A program made the position numbers and the translations under genes. Shown here piece by piece: positions 1-6,141 of a stretch of DNA of 6,501 nt. Under the pieces are notes generated by a model. That model was not told the origin of the DNA, made no database searches, and saw only the letters and a list, made by a program, of their open reading frames with translations. The DNA is taken from positions 1 to 6,501 of the forward strand of contig JAEUJT010000187.1 of NCBI GenBank assembly GCA_016793525.1, read 5' to 3'. Within the stretch, counting starts at the first letter, position 1; each line of letters starts with the position of its first letter. This stretch comes from Archangium sp. GTDB lineage: Bacteria; Myxococcota; Myxococcia; Myxococcales; Myxococcaceae.

Positions 1-535
1 CATCCCCTCGCGCGACGAGGTGCTGCAGCCGGGCGACATCATCAACGTCGACATCACCTCGAACATCGGCGGCTTCCACGGAGACACCTCGGCCACGTTC
101 ACCGTCGGCCCAGTCTCTCCGCGCGCGCAGCGGCTGGTCGACACCACCAAGAAATGCCTCGCGGCCGGCATCGCGGCAGTGCGGCACGGCGCACACTTGG
201 GCGACATCGGCGCGGCGATTCAGGCGCTGGCCGAAGCGGCGGGCTACTCGGTGGTCGAGGCCTACGCGGGCCACGGCATCGGGCGCGAGATGCACCTGTC
301 GCCGTCGATTCCCCACACCGGCCGTGCGGGAACCGGCCGGGTGCTCAAGGAGGGCATGACCTTCACCATCGAGCCGATGATCAACGAAGGCTCGCCCAAC
401 GTGCGCCACCTCGACGACGAGTGGACGGTGGTGACGGCCGACGGAATGTTGTCTGCCCAGTTCGAGCACACAGTGCTGGTGACCCGCGACGGCTGCGAGG
501 TACTGACCGCCGCTCCACTGGCCGACGACGCGTGA
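1..535 (+). CDS. map: Methionine aminopeptidase, type I (5'-truncated by window edge)
   Basis: This cytosolic metalloenzyme removes the initiator methionine from nascent proteins. The reading frame is open from base 2 and ends with TGA at 533-535, so the gene starts before the window. By comparison with the E. coli enzyme (264 residues), about 80 N-terminal residues are missing. All five metal ligands of the pita-bread fold are present: Asp in NVDIT (50-52), Asp in HGDTS (83-85), His in REMHLSP (293-295), Glu in TIEPMIN (371-373) and Glu in QFEHTV (464-466). The GHGIG motif precedes the His ligand. The first visible codons, IPSRDEVLQPGD, fit the segment just after the substrate-pocket HG(I)P motif, whose His lies outside the window. 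Nothing suggests loss of function. The gene converges on the barrel gene, with stop codons 13 bp apart. The identification is secure. Whether the full protein has an N-terminal extension cannot be seen. Confidence 0.96.
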   Translation, partial: IPSRDEVLQPGDIINVDITSNIGGFHGDTSATFTVGPVSPRAQRLVDTTKKCLAAGIAAVRHGAHLGDIGAAIQALAEAAGYSVVEAYAGHGIGREMHLSPSIPHTGRAGTGRVLKEGMTFTIEPMINEGSPNVRHLDDEWTVVTADGMLSAQFEHTVLVTRDGCEVLTAAPLADDA

Positions 536-548
536 GGGGGCCGCGGAG

Positions 549-1364
549 CTACCGCGCTTCACCGGCGCGCTGCTGGCGCGCGGCGAGCAGCTTGGGCAAG
601 TCGAGCCGCAGCCCCGTGAACGCGCCACCAAAGTTGCCCCAGTTGTAGATCTCGCGCGTTGGTACGTTGGCGCCGCCTCCCACCACCCGGAGTCGCACGA
701 AGAAGTCGGCGCCGTCGATGAGCGGTACGCCCAGCGTCAGGGCGACGTCGTGAATGCCGCCGGCCAGACCGATGCCGAAGGTGTTGAAGAAGTCGACATC
801 GGCCATCGCGTACAGCACGCCCGCGTCGAAGCGGAGCCGGGCCTTCAGCGCTCCGACGAGCCCGATGTCGCGTTCCACCGCGAAGACCGCTGGGGAGGCA
901 TCGACCGTCTTGAACTCAACCGAGGCGTTTCGCACCTGCAGCGATGCGCCGAGCCCCAGCGTGAACCGCGACGCCGCGACGACATCGAAGAGGTAGCTGA
1001 TGCGGTAGCCATCGAAGAGGTACCGGTGATCGACCACGGCACCTTGGGCGAACGTGGTGGTTTGAAAGACCACGTCGCGAGGCAGGGTGACTCGGGTGGT
1101 GACGTCGAGCGGCGCCCAGAGCGCGATGACCGTGTGCCGCCGCATCTTGGCCTCGACCGAGAGCCGTTGCCCGACGAACAGGTTTCGCTGCTGCCCCACG
1201 TCGCTGGCTTGGTAGCGCGTACCGTCGGCGCCGTAGCGGCCCTCGTTCTGAAAGAAGTACAGCGCGCCGATTTCGTAGTCGGCGGTCAACGCATCGAAAA
1301 GCCGCGGGGTTTCTTCGGCAGGAGGCTGGGCGACGACCGACGCGGCCATGAGGAGGAGAAGCAT
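549..1364 (-). CDS. Predicted outer-membrane beta-barrel protein of unknown function
   Basis: The 271-residue product begins with a short hydrophobic signal-like segment (residues 1-12, MLLLLMAASVVA). A plausible signal peptidase I site lies before Gln13. The rest is made of alternating hydrophobic/polar stretches rich in Gly and aromatic residues, such as GALYFF, YRISYLF, FTLGLGASLQV, AGVLYAMADVDFF and FFVRLRVVGGGA. This fits amphipathic strands of a small barrel. No helical membrane segment is seen after the signal. The overall pattern recalls uncharacterised bacterial outer-membrane barrels, but I do not recognise a named family. ATG at 1364 is the only reasonable start: the frame is closed upstream by a TGA inside the intergenic gap, with no ATG, GTG or TTG between. 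Two oddities are the lack of a basic residue before the hydrophobic core and the lack of a Shine-Dalgarno at normal distance (an AGGAGA sits about 20 nt upstream). It lies 52 bp downstream of the VIT/VWA gene on the same strand, probably co-transcribed. The gene call is solid; the barrel role is inferred. Confidence 0.85.
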   Translation of the reverse strand: MLLLLMAASVVAQPPAEETPRLFDALTADYEIGALYFFQNEGRYGADGTRYQASDVGQQRNLFVGQRLSVEAKMRRHTVIALWAPLDVTTRVTLPRDVVFQTTTFAQGAVVDHRYLFDGYRISYLFDVVAASRFTLGLGASLQVRNASVEFKTVDASPAVFAVERDIGLVGALKARLRFDAGVLYAMADVDFFNTFGIGLAGGIHDVALTLGVPLIDGADFFVRLRVVGGGANVPTREIYNWGNFGGAFTGLRLDLPKLLAARQQRAGEAR

Positions 1365-1416
1365 GGGTAGCGGGTCTGTATACGTCTCCTGTTCGCCACG
1401 CTTCGAAACCGTTCAG

Positions 1417-3714
1417 CTACTTCAAGAACGCGGTCACCTTGTCGGCGGCGGTCTCGCCAGAGTCGCGCTCCACGGAGATGGATGCGCCCTTGGCCACCAC
1501 CACCACCACCCGGTCACCCAGCGCGAGCGCGGCCTTCAGGTCGGGCCGGGCCTTGAGCAGCGCGAAGTAGGCGTCAGACAGGTACTTCACGGTGAGCTTC
1601 TTCGGCGTGCCGTTGACGGCCTCGGTGTCGACCCACACGCCCGAGCGCGACACGAAGGTGCGGCCCGACGCGGCGCGCACCGCAGAGCTGCCGTCGTCAC
1701 CGTCGGCGGAGTCGCGTTCCTTCATCGAGCGCACCGACTTCGCCACCGCGATGCCTGACGACCCCTCGGAGCTGGCGAGTGAATCGGCGGTGAAGTTGGC
1801 CATCGCCTTCTTCTCGTCTTTCCGGCGGAGGTCTTCTTCACGCATCGGAGCCGATGCAGGCGGAGGCGGCGCCGAACCTCCGCTCCCTCGGGTTCCGATG
1901 CTGCCGAACCCGTTGATGCCTCCCGGACCGAAGGGGAGCGGCTCCGTCGGCATGGGCCGGCCCATCGGGCGCTGGGCCACCGGCATCGGCGTGTCTTCGA
2001 CCACCAGGTACGAGGTGTACGGGGTGACGATGCCGTACTTCTTCCCCAGCGAGACGACCTCGTCTTTCAGCTCAGGCCGCTCGCCGTTGAGGCGAATCTC
2101 GTCGAGCAGGTAGCCGACTTTTCGAATCGCCCACAGCCGCGGCACGAAGTCGTATGCGGTGCGCTCGGCGGCGGCGACCGCGCGGTACTCGAACACCTTC
2201 TTCGCTCCATTCACCGTTCCGCTGAGCACCAGCGTGCCGTCTTTGGGCGTGCGGTAGCGGCCCATCACCACCAGCTGCGTGCCCTTGAACAGGTCGGGCA
2301 ATTTCTTCGGGTAGACGTCGAACGCGCCGAAGGCCGAGAGATCCAAGCTCACGTCGGCCAGCACCGGGTTGGCGATCTTGTCGGCGAAGGCGCTGACGCG
2401 CGTTTCGAATTCTTTGCCGTCGCGCAAAAACTCGCTCGCCCCGCGGCCCTCTTCGGCCACGCGGTCGAGCAGGCGGGCGTTGAGGTCTTCACCCACGCCG
2501 AAGGTGAACACGCGGCTGCCCGTGTTGGCGGCCTTGGCGCGCTTGGCGATGTCGGGCTCGTCGGTGATGCCGACCGTGGGCTGGCCGTCGGTGATGAACA
2601 TCACCACGTGCGGCCGCTCGCCTTTGCCTACGGCGTCTTTGAGCGCGCGCTGCAGCGCCTCGTCGATGGCGGTGCCGCCCATGGCCTCGAGGCCTTTGGC
2701 GAACTCCACCGCGCGTTTGATGTTCTCCGGCGTCGCGGGCTGCGGCTTCTCGAAGAGCGGCTCGACGTCGGTGGAGAAGCGAATGACGTTGAACTCGTCG
2801 CGCGGGTTGAGGCGTTGCACGCAATACGTCAGCGACTCGCGGGCCAGCTTGATGCGGTCGCCCTGCATGGAGCCCGACGTATCCATCACGAAGGTGACGC
2901 GCTTCGGCAGCACCTCGTCGGCCTTCACGTCGGTCTTCGGCGAGAGGAGCGCGGTGAAGAAGCCCGGCTCGTCACCGTTCGGTCGGAAGGAGAGCAGGGT
3001 GACGCCCACCGCCTTGTCGCTCACCGAATAATACAGCGCGAGGTCCTTCGAGATGTCGGCGCCGGCGCCTTGCTCGAAGCCCGCCACCGCCTCGGCGTCG
3101 CTCTTGCGCGAGATGCCCATGGTGTGGGTCGGCGAGTAGATGGTGCGCAGGCCCGCCTTCGAGCTGATGGTGGCGCTGAAGGTGAAGTCTTGGCGAACGG
3201 TGAGCTTCGGGGCTCCACGCGTGCTGGCGCCGAGCGGGTAGCGGTACGCGTACACGCCGCCCTGAAAGTCGAGCACCTGCGAAAACGTCAGCTCGATGCG
3301 CTGCTCGCCGTTGGCTGGCACGGGGAAGACGCGGGCGCGAAAGGCGTCGGTGTCGATGTACTCGAGCAGGCCGGGGTCTTGGAGCCGCCGCACGATGCCT
3401 TCGTAGATGTCAGTCGCCTTCTGCTTCTCGAGCACCTCGCCTTTGGTGCGCTTGCCGTTGATCCACAGGTAGAAATCTTGGAGCGCTGCGCCCTTCGGCA
3501 GCGGGAAGACGTAGTGGGCCTCGAGCTGGCGCGGGCTGGAGTTGACGAACACCTGCTCGACCTTGGTCACCGCGGTGCCGTCGACGATGGCTGCGCTCAC
3601 CCGCTGGTACTTGATGCCCAGCGGCCCCAAGCCCGTCTCGGTCGGGAGCAGCATGCCTTGGGCCCGCGCCGACACCGCCGCACACAGCACGACTCCGCAG
3701 AGAATTCGAATCAT
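1417..3714 (-). CDS. Exported VIT domain and von Willebrand factor A (VWA) domain protein
   Basis: The 765-residue protein has a cleavable signal peptide (residues 1-19, MIRILCGVVLCAAVSARAQ). A VIT (vault/inter-alpha-trypsin) domain follows at about 25-155, recognisable from VEQVFVNSSPRQLEAHYVFPLP and the ATDIYEGIVRRLQDPGLLEY stretch. A VWA domain spans about 272-445. Its metal site (MIDAS) is complete: D278-T-S280-G-S282, T348 in GGT and D376 in FITDG. Residues 560-575 carry YGIVTPYTSYLVVED, typical of VIT/VWA proteins. A Pro/Gly/Ser-rich linker (about 578-685) leads to a small C-terminal module (GVWVDTEA, SDAYFALL, LALGDRVVV). VWA domains with an intact MIDAS bind metal and usually mediate protein contacts; the partner is unknown. 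The chosen ATG has a strong GAGGGAGGGA element just upstream and starts the signal peptide directly. An ATG 16 codons earlier (3762) would put a polar extension before it. There is no LPXTG or C-terminal anchor, so the protein is probably periplasmic or secreted. Confidence 0.93.
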   Translation of the reverse strand: MIRILCGVVLCAAVSARAQGMLLPTETGLGPLGIKYQRVSAAIVDGTAVTKVEQVFVNSSPRQLEAHYVFPLPKGAALQDFYLWINGKRTKGEVLEKQKATDIYEGIVRRLQDPGLLEYIDTDAFRARVFPVPANGEQRIELTFSQVLDFQGGVYAYRYPLGASTRGAPKLTVRQDFTFSATISSKAGLRTIYSPTHTMGISRKSDAEAVAGFEQGAGADISKDLALYYSVSDKAVGVTLLSFRPNGDEPGFFTALLSPKTDVKADEVLPKRVTFVMDTSGSMQGDRIKLARESLTYCVQRLNPRDEFNVIRFSTDVEPLFEKPQPATPENIKRAVEFAKGLEAMGGTAIDEALQRALKDAVGKGERPHVVMFITDGQPTVGITDEPDIAKRAKAANTGSRVFTFGVGEDLNARLLDRVAEEGRGASEFLRDGKEFETRVSAFADKIANPVLADVSLDLSAFGAFDVYPKKLPDLFKGTQLVVMGRYRTPKDGTLVLSGTVNGAKKVFEYRAVAAAERTAYDFVPRLWAIRKVGYLLDEIRLNGERPELKDEVVSLGKKYGIVTPYTSYLVVEDTPMPVAQRPMGRPMPTEPLPFGPGGINGFGSIGTRGSGGSAPPPPASAPMREEDLRRKDEKKAMANFTADSLASSEGSSGIAVAKSVRSMKERDSADGDDGSSAVRAASGRTFVSRSGVWVDTEAVNGTPKKLTVKYLSDAYFALLKARPDLKAALALGDRVVVVVAKGASISVERDSGETAADKVTAFLK

Positions 3715-3819
3715 GGTCCCTCCCTCAACGTGCGAGCGCTCCGAAGGATCTGACTCTCGCATGAAACCAGTGTCATTCCCGCTGGTTGCACCTGTGGCTT
3801 CTGACTACGGTCGCGCGCC
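3715..3819. promoter_or_regulatory. Divergent intergenic region, presumed promoters for both gene pairs
   Basis: This 105 bp gap separates the divergent starts of the VIT/VWA gene (minus) and the large membrane protein (plus), so promoters for both pairs probably lie here or just inside the genes. I found no convincing sigma-70 pair. TTGCAC at 3786-3791 could act as a -35, but no matching -10 lies at 16-18 bp. No sigma-54 type GG-N10-GC element and no clear operator palindrome is visible. The role is inferred from layout only. Confidence 0.4.
3717..3726 (-). promoter_or_regulatory. Ribosome binding site that fixes the VIT/VWA start
   Basis: Read on the minus strand this is GAGGGAGGGA, followed by CC and then ATG at 3714-3712. 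The GGAGG core is 4 nt from the start codon and the preceding GAGGG is 8 nt away. This purine-rich match to the 16S 3' end supports the start at 3714 over the in-frame ATG at 3762. Confidence 0.7.
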
Positions 3820-6108
3820 GTGCCGAAGACGCCTCCGCGCAATCTCCTCGCTGACCCAGCGCTCGCGTGGCAGCTCCCGCTCGGGCTGGCCGGGCTCATC
3901 GTGCTGCTGGCGGTGCGCTTCGTGGGTGGGCAGCCCTTCGGCCTCGACAACGACAACAGCGCGCAGGTGGTGGAGTTCGGGCTCGCGGCGGGGGTGTTCG
4001 CGCTCATCGCCTGGGGCATCAAGCTGTCGCAGCTGGGCCGGGCGACGGAGCACCAGGTGCTGCGAGACCGGCTGTTGGTGGTGCTCGGGTTCGGCGGCTT
4101 TTTGGCCTACTTCAACTTCGGCCACCTGCACTTCCACAACCTCGTGCACGTCTGGGACACGTACCACTACCACGTGGGGGCGAAGTACTTCCCGGAGCTG
4201 AACTACGAGCGGCTCTACGACTGCAGCGAGGTGGTCGGCGTCGAGTCGGGGCGAAAAGCCGAGGTCGAGAAGCGCACCATCACCGACCTGCGCACCAACC
4301 TCATCGTCAAGACCGACGACCTCATCGCCAACCCCGAAGAGCACTGCAAACGCTTCTTCACCCAAGAGCGCTGGCGCCAGTTCTCCGACGACATCAACAC
4401 CTACCGCAGCTGGGTGAACGAGCAGCGGTGGACCGACATTCTCCACGACCACGGGTACAACGCGACGCCGGTGTGGACGTTGGCGGGCATGTTCTGGACG
4501 AACACGCTCAGCGCCTTCGACGGGCTGGTGACGCCCGACATTCCCGAGTGGACCGACCCAAAGACGGGCCAGAAATACCCGGGCAGCGCCGAGGGTGTAC
4601 GCGCTGCGCGCAGCGGTGAGCACCACATTCTCAACCGCTACAACGAAGGCCTGCGGCTGCGCGGCTTCAACCCACCGTGGACGAGCTACTTGGGCGGGCG
4701 GCACGTCATTCTGCTCAACCTCATCGACCCGATTTTTTGGCTGCTCACCTGCGCGATGATCTGGTGGGCCTTCGGGCCGCGCGGCTTCGCCATCGCCGCG
4801 ATGGTGATGGGCTGCAACTTTCCCAACCGGTTCTATTGGACCGGAGGCGCCTTCCTCCGCCACGACTGGATCTTCTTCCTCGTGGCCGCGGTGTGCCTGC
4901 TCAAGAAAGAGAAGTACGCGCTCGCCGGAGCCGCGTTTGCCTACACCACGCTGCTCCGCCTGTTCCCCGGCCTGGTGGCGCTCGGGCCCGCGCTCGCGGC
5001 GGTCGAATATGTCCGCCTGCACCGCAAGCTCGACCCGGGCTTCGTGCGCTTCGTCGCGGCTGGCATCGGCACCTCGATTCTTCTCGTCGGAGCGTCGTTC
5101 TTCTTCGTCGGCAACACCGGTGCGGCGTCGACCTACAAGGCCACGGTGACGCCAGACGGCGAAGGCACCACCGTCGCGCTCAGCCGCATCGACTCGAAGT
5201 CAGGCCAGCCGGTGACGTGGCTGCGCCAGCCCCGGGTAAAGGCCACGGCCGACGAGCTCGGGCTCACCATTCACGCCGGAGCCGACGACGCCTTCACGCT
5301 CGCGGGCACGGCGACGAAGAGCGGCGTGTTGACCATCGACATTTTCGGGGGCGAGGCGCTCGAGGTGCCGGTGACGGCTGGAGCGACGGCCGCGCAGCTC
5401 GCCGCGTCGGTGGTCTCGGCGGTCGAGGTGCAGGCGATGAAAGACCGGGCCACCGGCGGCGTCGAGGTCTGGCAGCGCTTCGCCGCCAACACGCTGAAAC
5501 ACGCCAACACCGCGCTCACCAACCACATGGGGCTGCGCACCTTCTTGAGCTGGAGGCCCTCCACCATCGGCGCGCGCCTGTTCGAGCGTGGCACCATCGA
5601 CCCGTGGGCGAAGTGGAAGGCCACGCGCCTCGAGAAGTGGAACGAGTCGAAGCCGCTCTTCGTGGTGCTGATGCTGGGCGCGCTGGTGCTGGTGTACCTG
5701 GCGATTCGCCACACCGGCCCGACGCTGTGGGTGAGCGCGTCGCTCGGCATCGGCCTCATTCCCTTCGGGGCCGAGCTGACGAACTACTACTACTGCTTCT
5801 TGATGGGCTTCGCGGTGCTCCACACCCTGCGCCGCGAGGTGGGGTGGCTCTTGGCCGCGCTGGCGATGGTGACGCTGTTCATCAACTTCAGGCCGTTGGC
5901 GTTCATGTCGAGCGAGCTCGACGAGCAGTACGTGGCGATGAGCGTCGCCTCCCTCATCGCCGTGGTGAGCGCCTGGTGGTGCTTCACGAAATGGGGCGCC
6001 GCGACCAGCTCGCCCGAAGAGCCGCCGGTGCTGCCTGAGACGCTCGCGTTGCCCACGGCTGGCGCAGTGGCGGAACCCAAGTCGGTCAAGCGCAAGCGCT
6101 CGAAGTAA
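3820..6108 (+). CDS. Large polytopic membrane protein, putative GT-C/GT87-like glycosyltransferase
   Basis: The 762-residue protein has hydrophobic segments at about 20-36, 51-68, 84-99, 296-318, 349-360, 366-398, 409-430, 611-629, 635-648, 655-668, 673-690 and 704-722. Three N-terminal segments precede a large soluble loop (about 100-295) that opens with HFHNLVHVWDTYHYHVGAKY and holds DHGYNATPVW. An acidic residue (D113) early in a large extracytoplasmic loop, followed by many helices and an RLFP motif (380-383), fits GT-C enzymes. These use lipid-linked sugars on the periplasmic side to build glycans. This is fold-level inference; I do not recognise the exact family. A conserved-looking NTLKH...TNHMGLRTFLSWRP stretch (558-580) precedes the last helices. 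Residues 438-547 look like an inserted soluble module (listed separately). The C-terminal tail is Pro/Ala-rich and ends in a basic KSVKRKRSK, probably cytoplasmic. GTG at 3820 is the start because an in-frame TGA lies at 3802-3804 and the first helix begins at residue 20. No Shine-Dalgarno is evident. Confidence 0.85.
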   Translation: MPKTPPRNLLADPALAWQLPLGLAGLIVLLAVRFVGGQPFGLDNDNSAQVVEFGLAAGVFALIAWGIKLSQLGRATEHQVLRDRLLVVLGFGGFLAYFNFGHLHFHNLVHVWDTYHYHVGAKYFPELNYERLYDCSEVVGVESGRKAEVEKRTITDLRTNLIVKTDDLIANPEEHCKRFFTQERWRQFSDDINTYRSWVNEQRWTDILHDHGYNATPVWTLAGMFWTNTLSAFDGLVTPDIPEWTDPKTGQKYPGSAEGVRAARSGEHHILNRYNEGLRLRGFNPPWTSYLGGRHVILLNLIDPIFWLLTCAMIWWAFGPRGFAIAAMVMGCNFPNRFYWTGGAFLRHDWIFFLVAAVCLLKKEKYALAGAAFAYTTLLRLFPGLVALGPALAAVEYVRLHRKLDPGFVRFVAAGIGTSILLVGASFFFVGNTGAASTYKATVTPDGEGTTVALSRIDSKSGQPVTWLRQPRVKATADELGLTIHAGADDAFTLAGTATKSGVLTIDIFGGEALEVPVTAGATAAQLAASVVSAVEVQAMKDRATGGVEVWQRFAANTLKHANTALTNHMGLRTFLSWRPSTIGARLFERGTIDPWAKWKATRLEKWNESKPLFVVLMLGALVLVYLAIRHTGPTLWVSASLGIGLIPFGAELTNYYYCFLMGFAVLHTLRREVGWLLAALAMVTLFINFRPLAFMSSELDEQYVAMSVASLIAVVSAWWCFTKWGAATSSPEEPPVLPETLALPTAGAVAEPKSVKRKRSK
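5131..5460 (+). other. Putative inserted beta-rich soluble module within the membrane protein (residues ~438-547)
   Basis: Between a hydrophobic segment ending near residue 430 and the NTLKH/MGLRT block at 558-575 lies a stretch of about 110 polar, Thr/Ala/Val-rich residues. It has short alternating beta-like strands (KATVTP, TVALSRI, LTIHAG, LTIDIFG, LEVPVTAG) and one amphipathic helix (ATAAQLAASVVSAVEVQ). The order LAGTATKSGVLTIDIFGGE, then VPVTAG, then TAAQLAASVVSAV closely resembles the GTAT..GTLTL.I.G..V.V.V.AGDTAA.IA..LAAAI pattern that I recall from phage tail-sheath proteins of the Mu type. Boundaries are judged by eye. The reading frame is continuous and base composition is like that of the host gene, so any insertion is old or came from similar DNA. 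Confidence 0.45.
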
Positions 6109-6114
6109 GTGTTA

Positions 6115-6135
6115 CCTTGGCTTGGCTCCAGGGGG
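6115..6135 (+). promoter_or_regulatory. Shine-Dalgarno of the lipoprotein gene, partly within a small hairpin
   Basis: AGGGGG at 6130-6135 lies 6 nt before the GTG start at 6142 and is a good ribosome binding site. Its first four bases can pair upstream: CCTTGG (6115-6120) with CCAGGG (6128-6133), giving a 6 bp stem with one G-T wobble and a 7 nt loop. The stem begins 7 nt after the stop codon of the preceding gene. Ribosomes ending there could open it, which would couple the two genes. The binding site is convincing; the hairpin effect is inference. Confidence 0.45.
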
Positions 6136-6141
6136 TGCACG

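Noticed and set aside
542..581. Possible terminator hairpins between the convergent genes (CGCGG 542-546 with CCGCG 552-556; GCGCGC 565-570 with GCGCGC 576-581)
   Set aside because: The stems are only 5 and 6 bp, have no T-tract, and lie largely within the 3' end of the barrel gene. Such stems arise by chance in GC-rich DNA.
750..1370. Plus-strand open frame of 206 codons opposite the barrel gene
   Set aside because: The product is highly charged, with repeated Glu/Arg and no signal or domain. The minus frame gives a signal-like start and barrel-like strands.
1496..1514. CAC repeat that would encode a poly-His tract on the plus strand
   Set aside because: In the real minus-strand frame it encodes the VVVVVA beta strand near the C-terminus of the VIT/VWA protein, so it is a codon-level coincidence.
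1417..3714. Sortase or exosortase target protein (VIT/VWA proteins of marine proteobacterial sortase systems)
   Set aside because: The C-terminus has no LPXTG-like motif, hydrophobic anchor or basic tail, and no sortase gene is present in the window.
2608..3753. Plus-strand open frame of 381 codons opposite the VIT/VWA gene
   Set aside because: It is antisense to a protein with an intact VIT domain, VWA MIDAS and signal peptide. Its own product shows no recognisable family.
3776..3800. Sigma-54 promoter around the TTGCA at 3786-3790
   Set aside because: The required GG dinucleotide at the correct distance upstream of the GC is absent on the plus strand, and the reverse strand shows no match.
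3805..5022. Long minus-strand open frame (405 codons) opposite the membrane protein gene
   Set aside because: It is a shadow frame typical of GC-rich coding DNA. The product is low-complexity and rich in Glu, Arg, Val and Pro with no domain, while the plus strand has clear membrane segments and motifs.
4677..6038. Plus-strand open frame of 453 codons in another frame of the membrane protein gene
   Set aside because: The translation is Arg/Ala/His-rich without motifs, as expected for an out-of-frame reading of GC-rich coding sequence.
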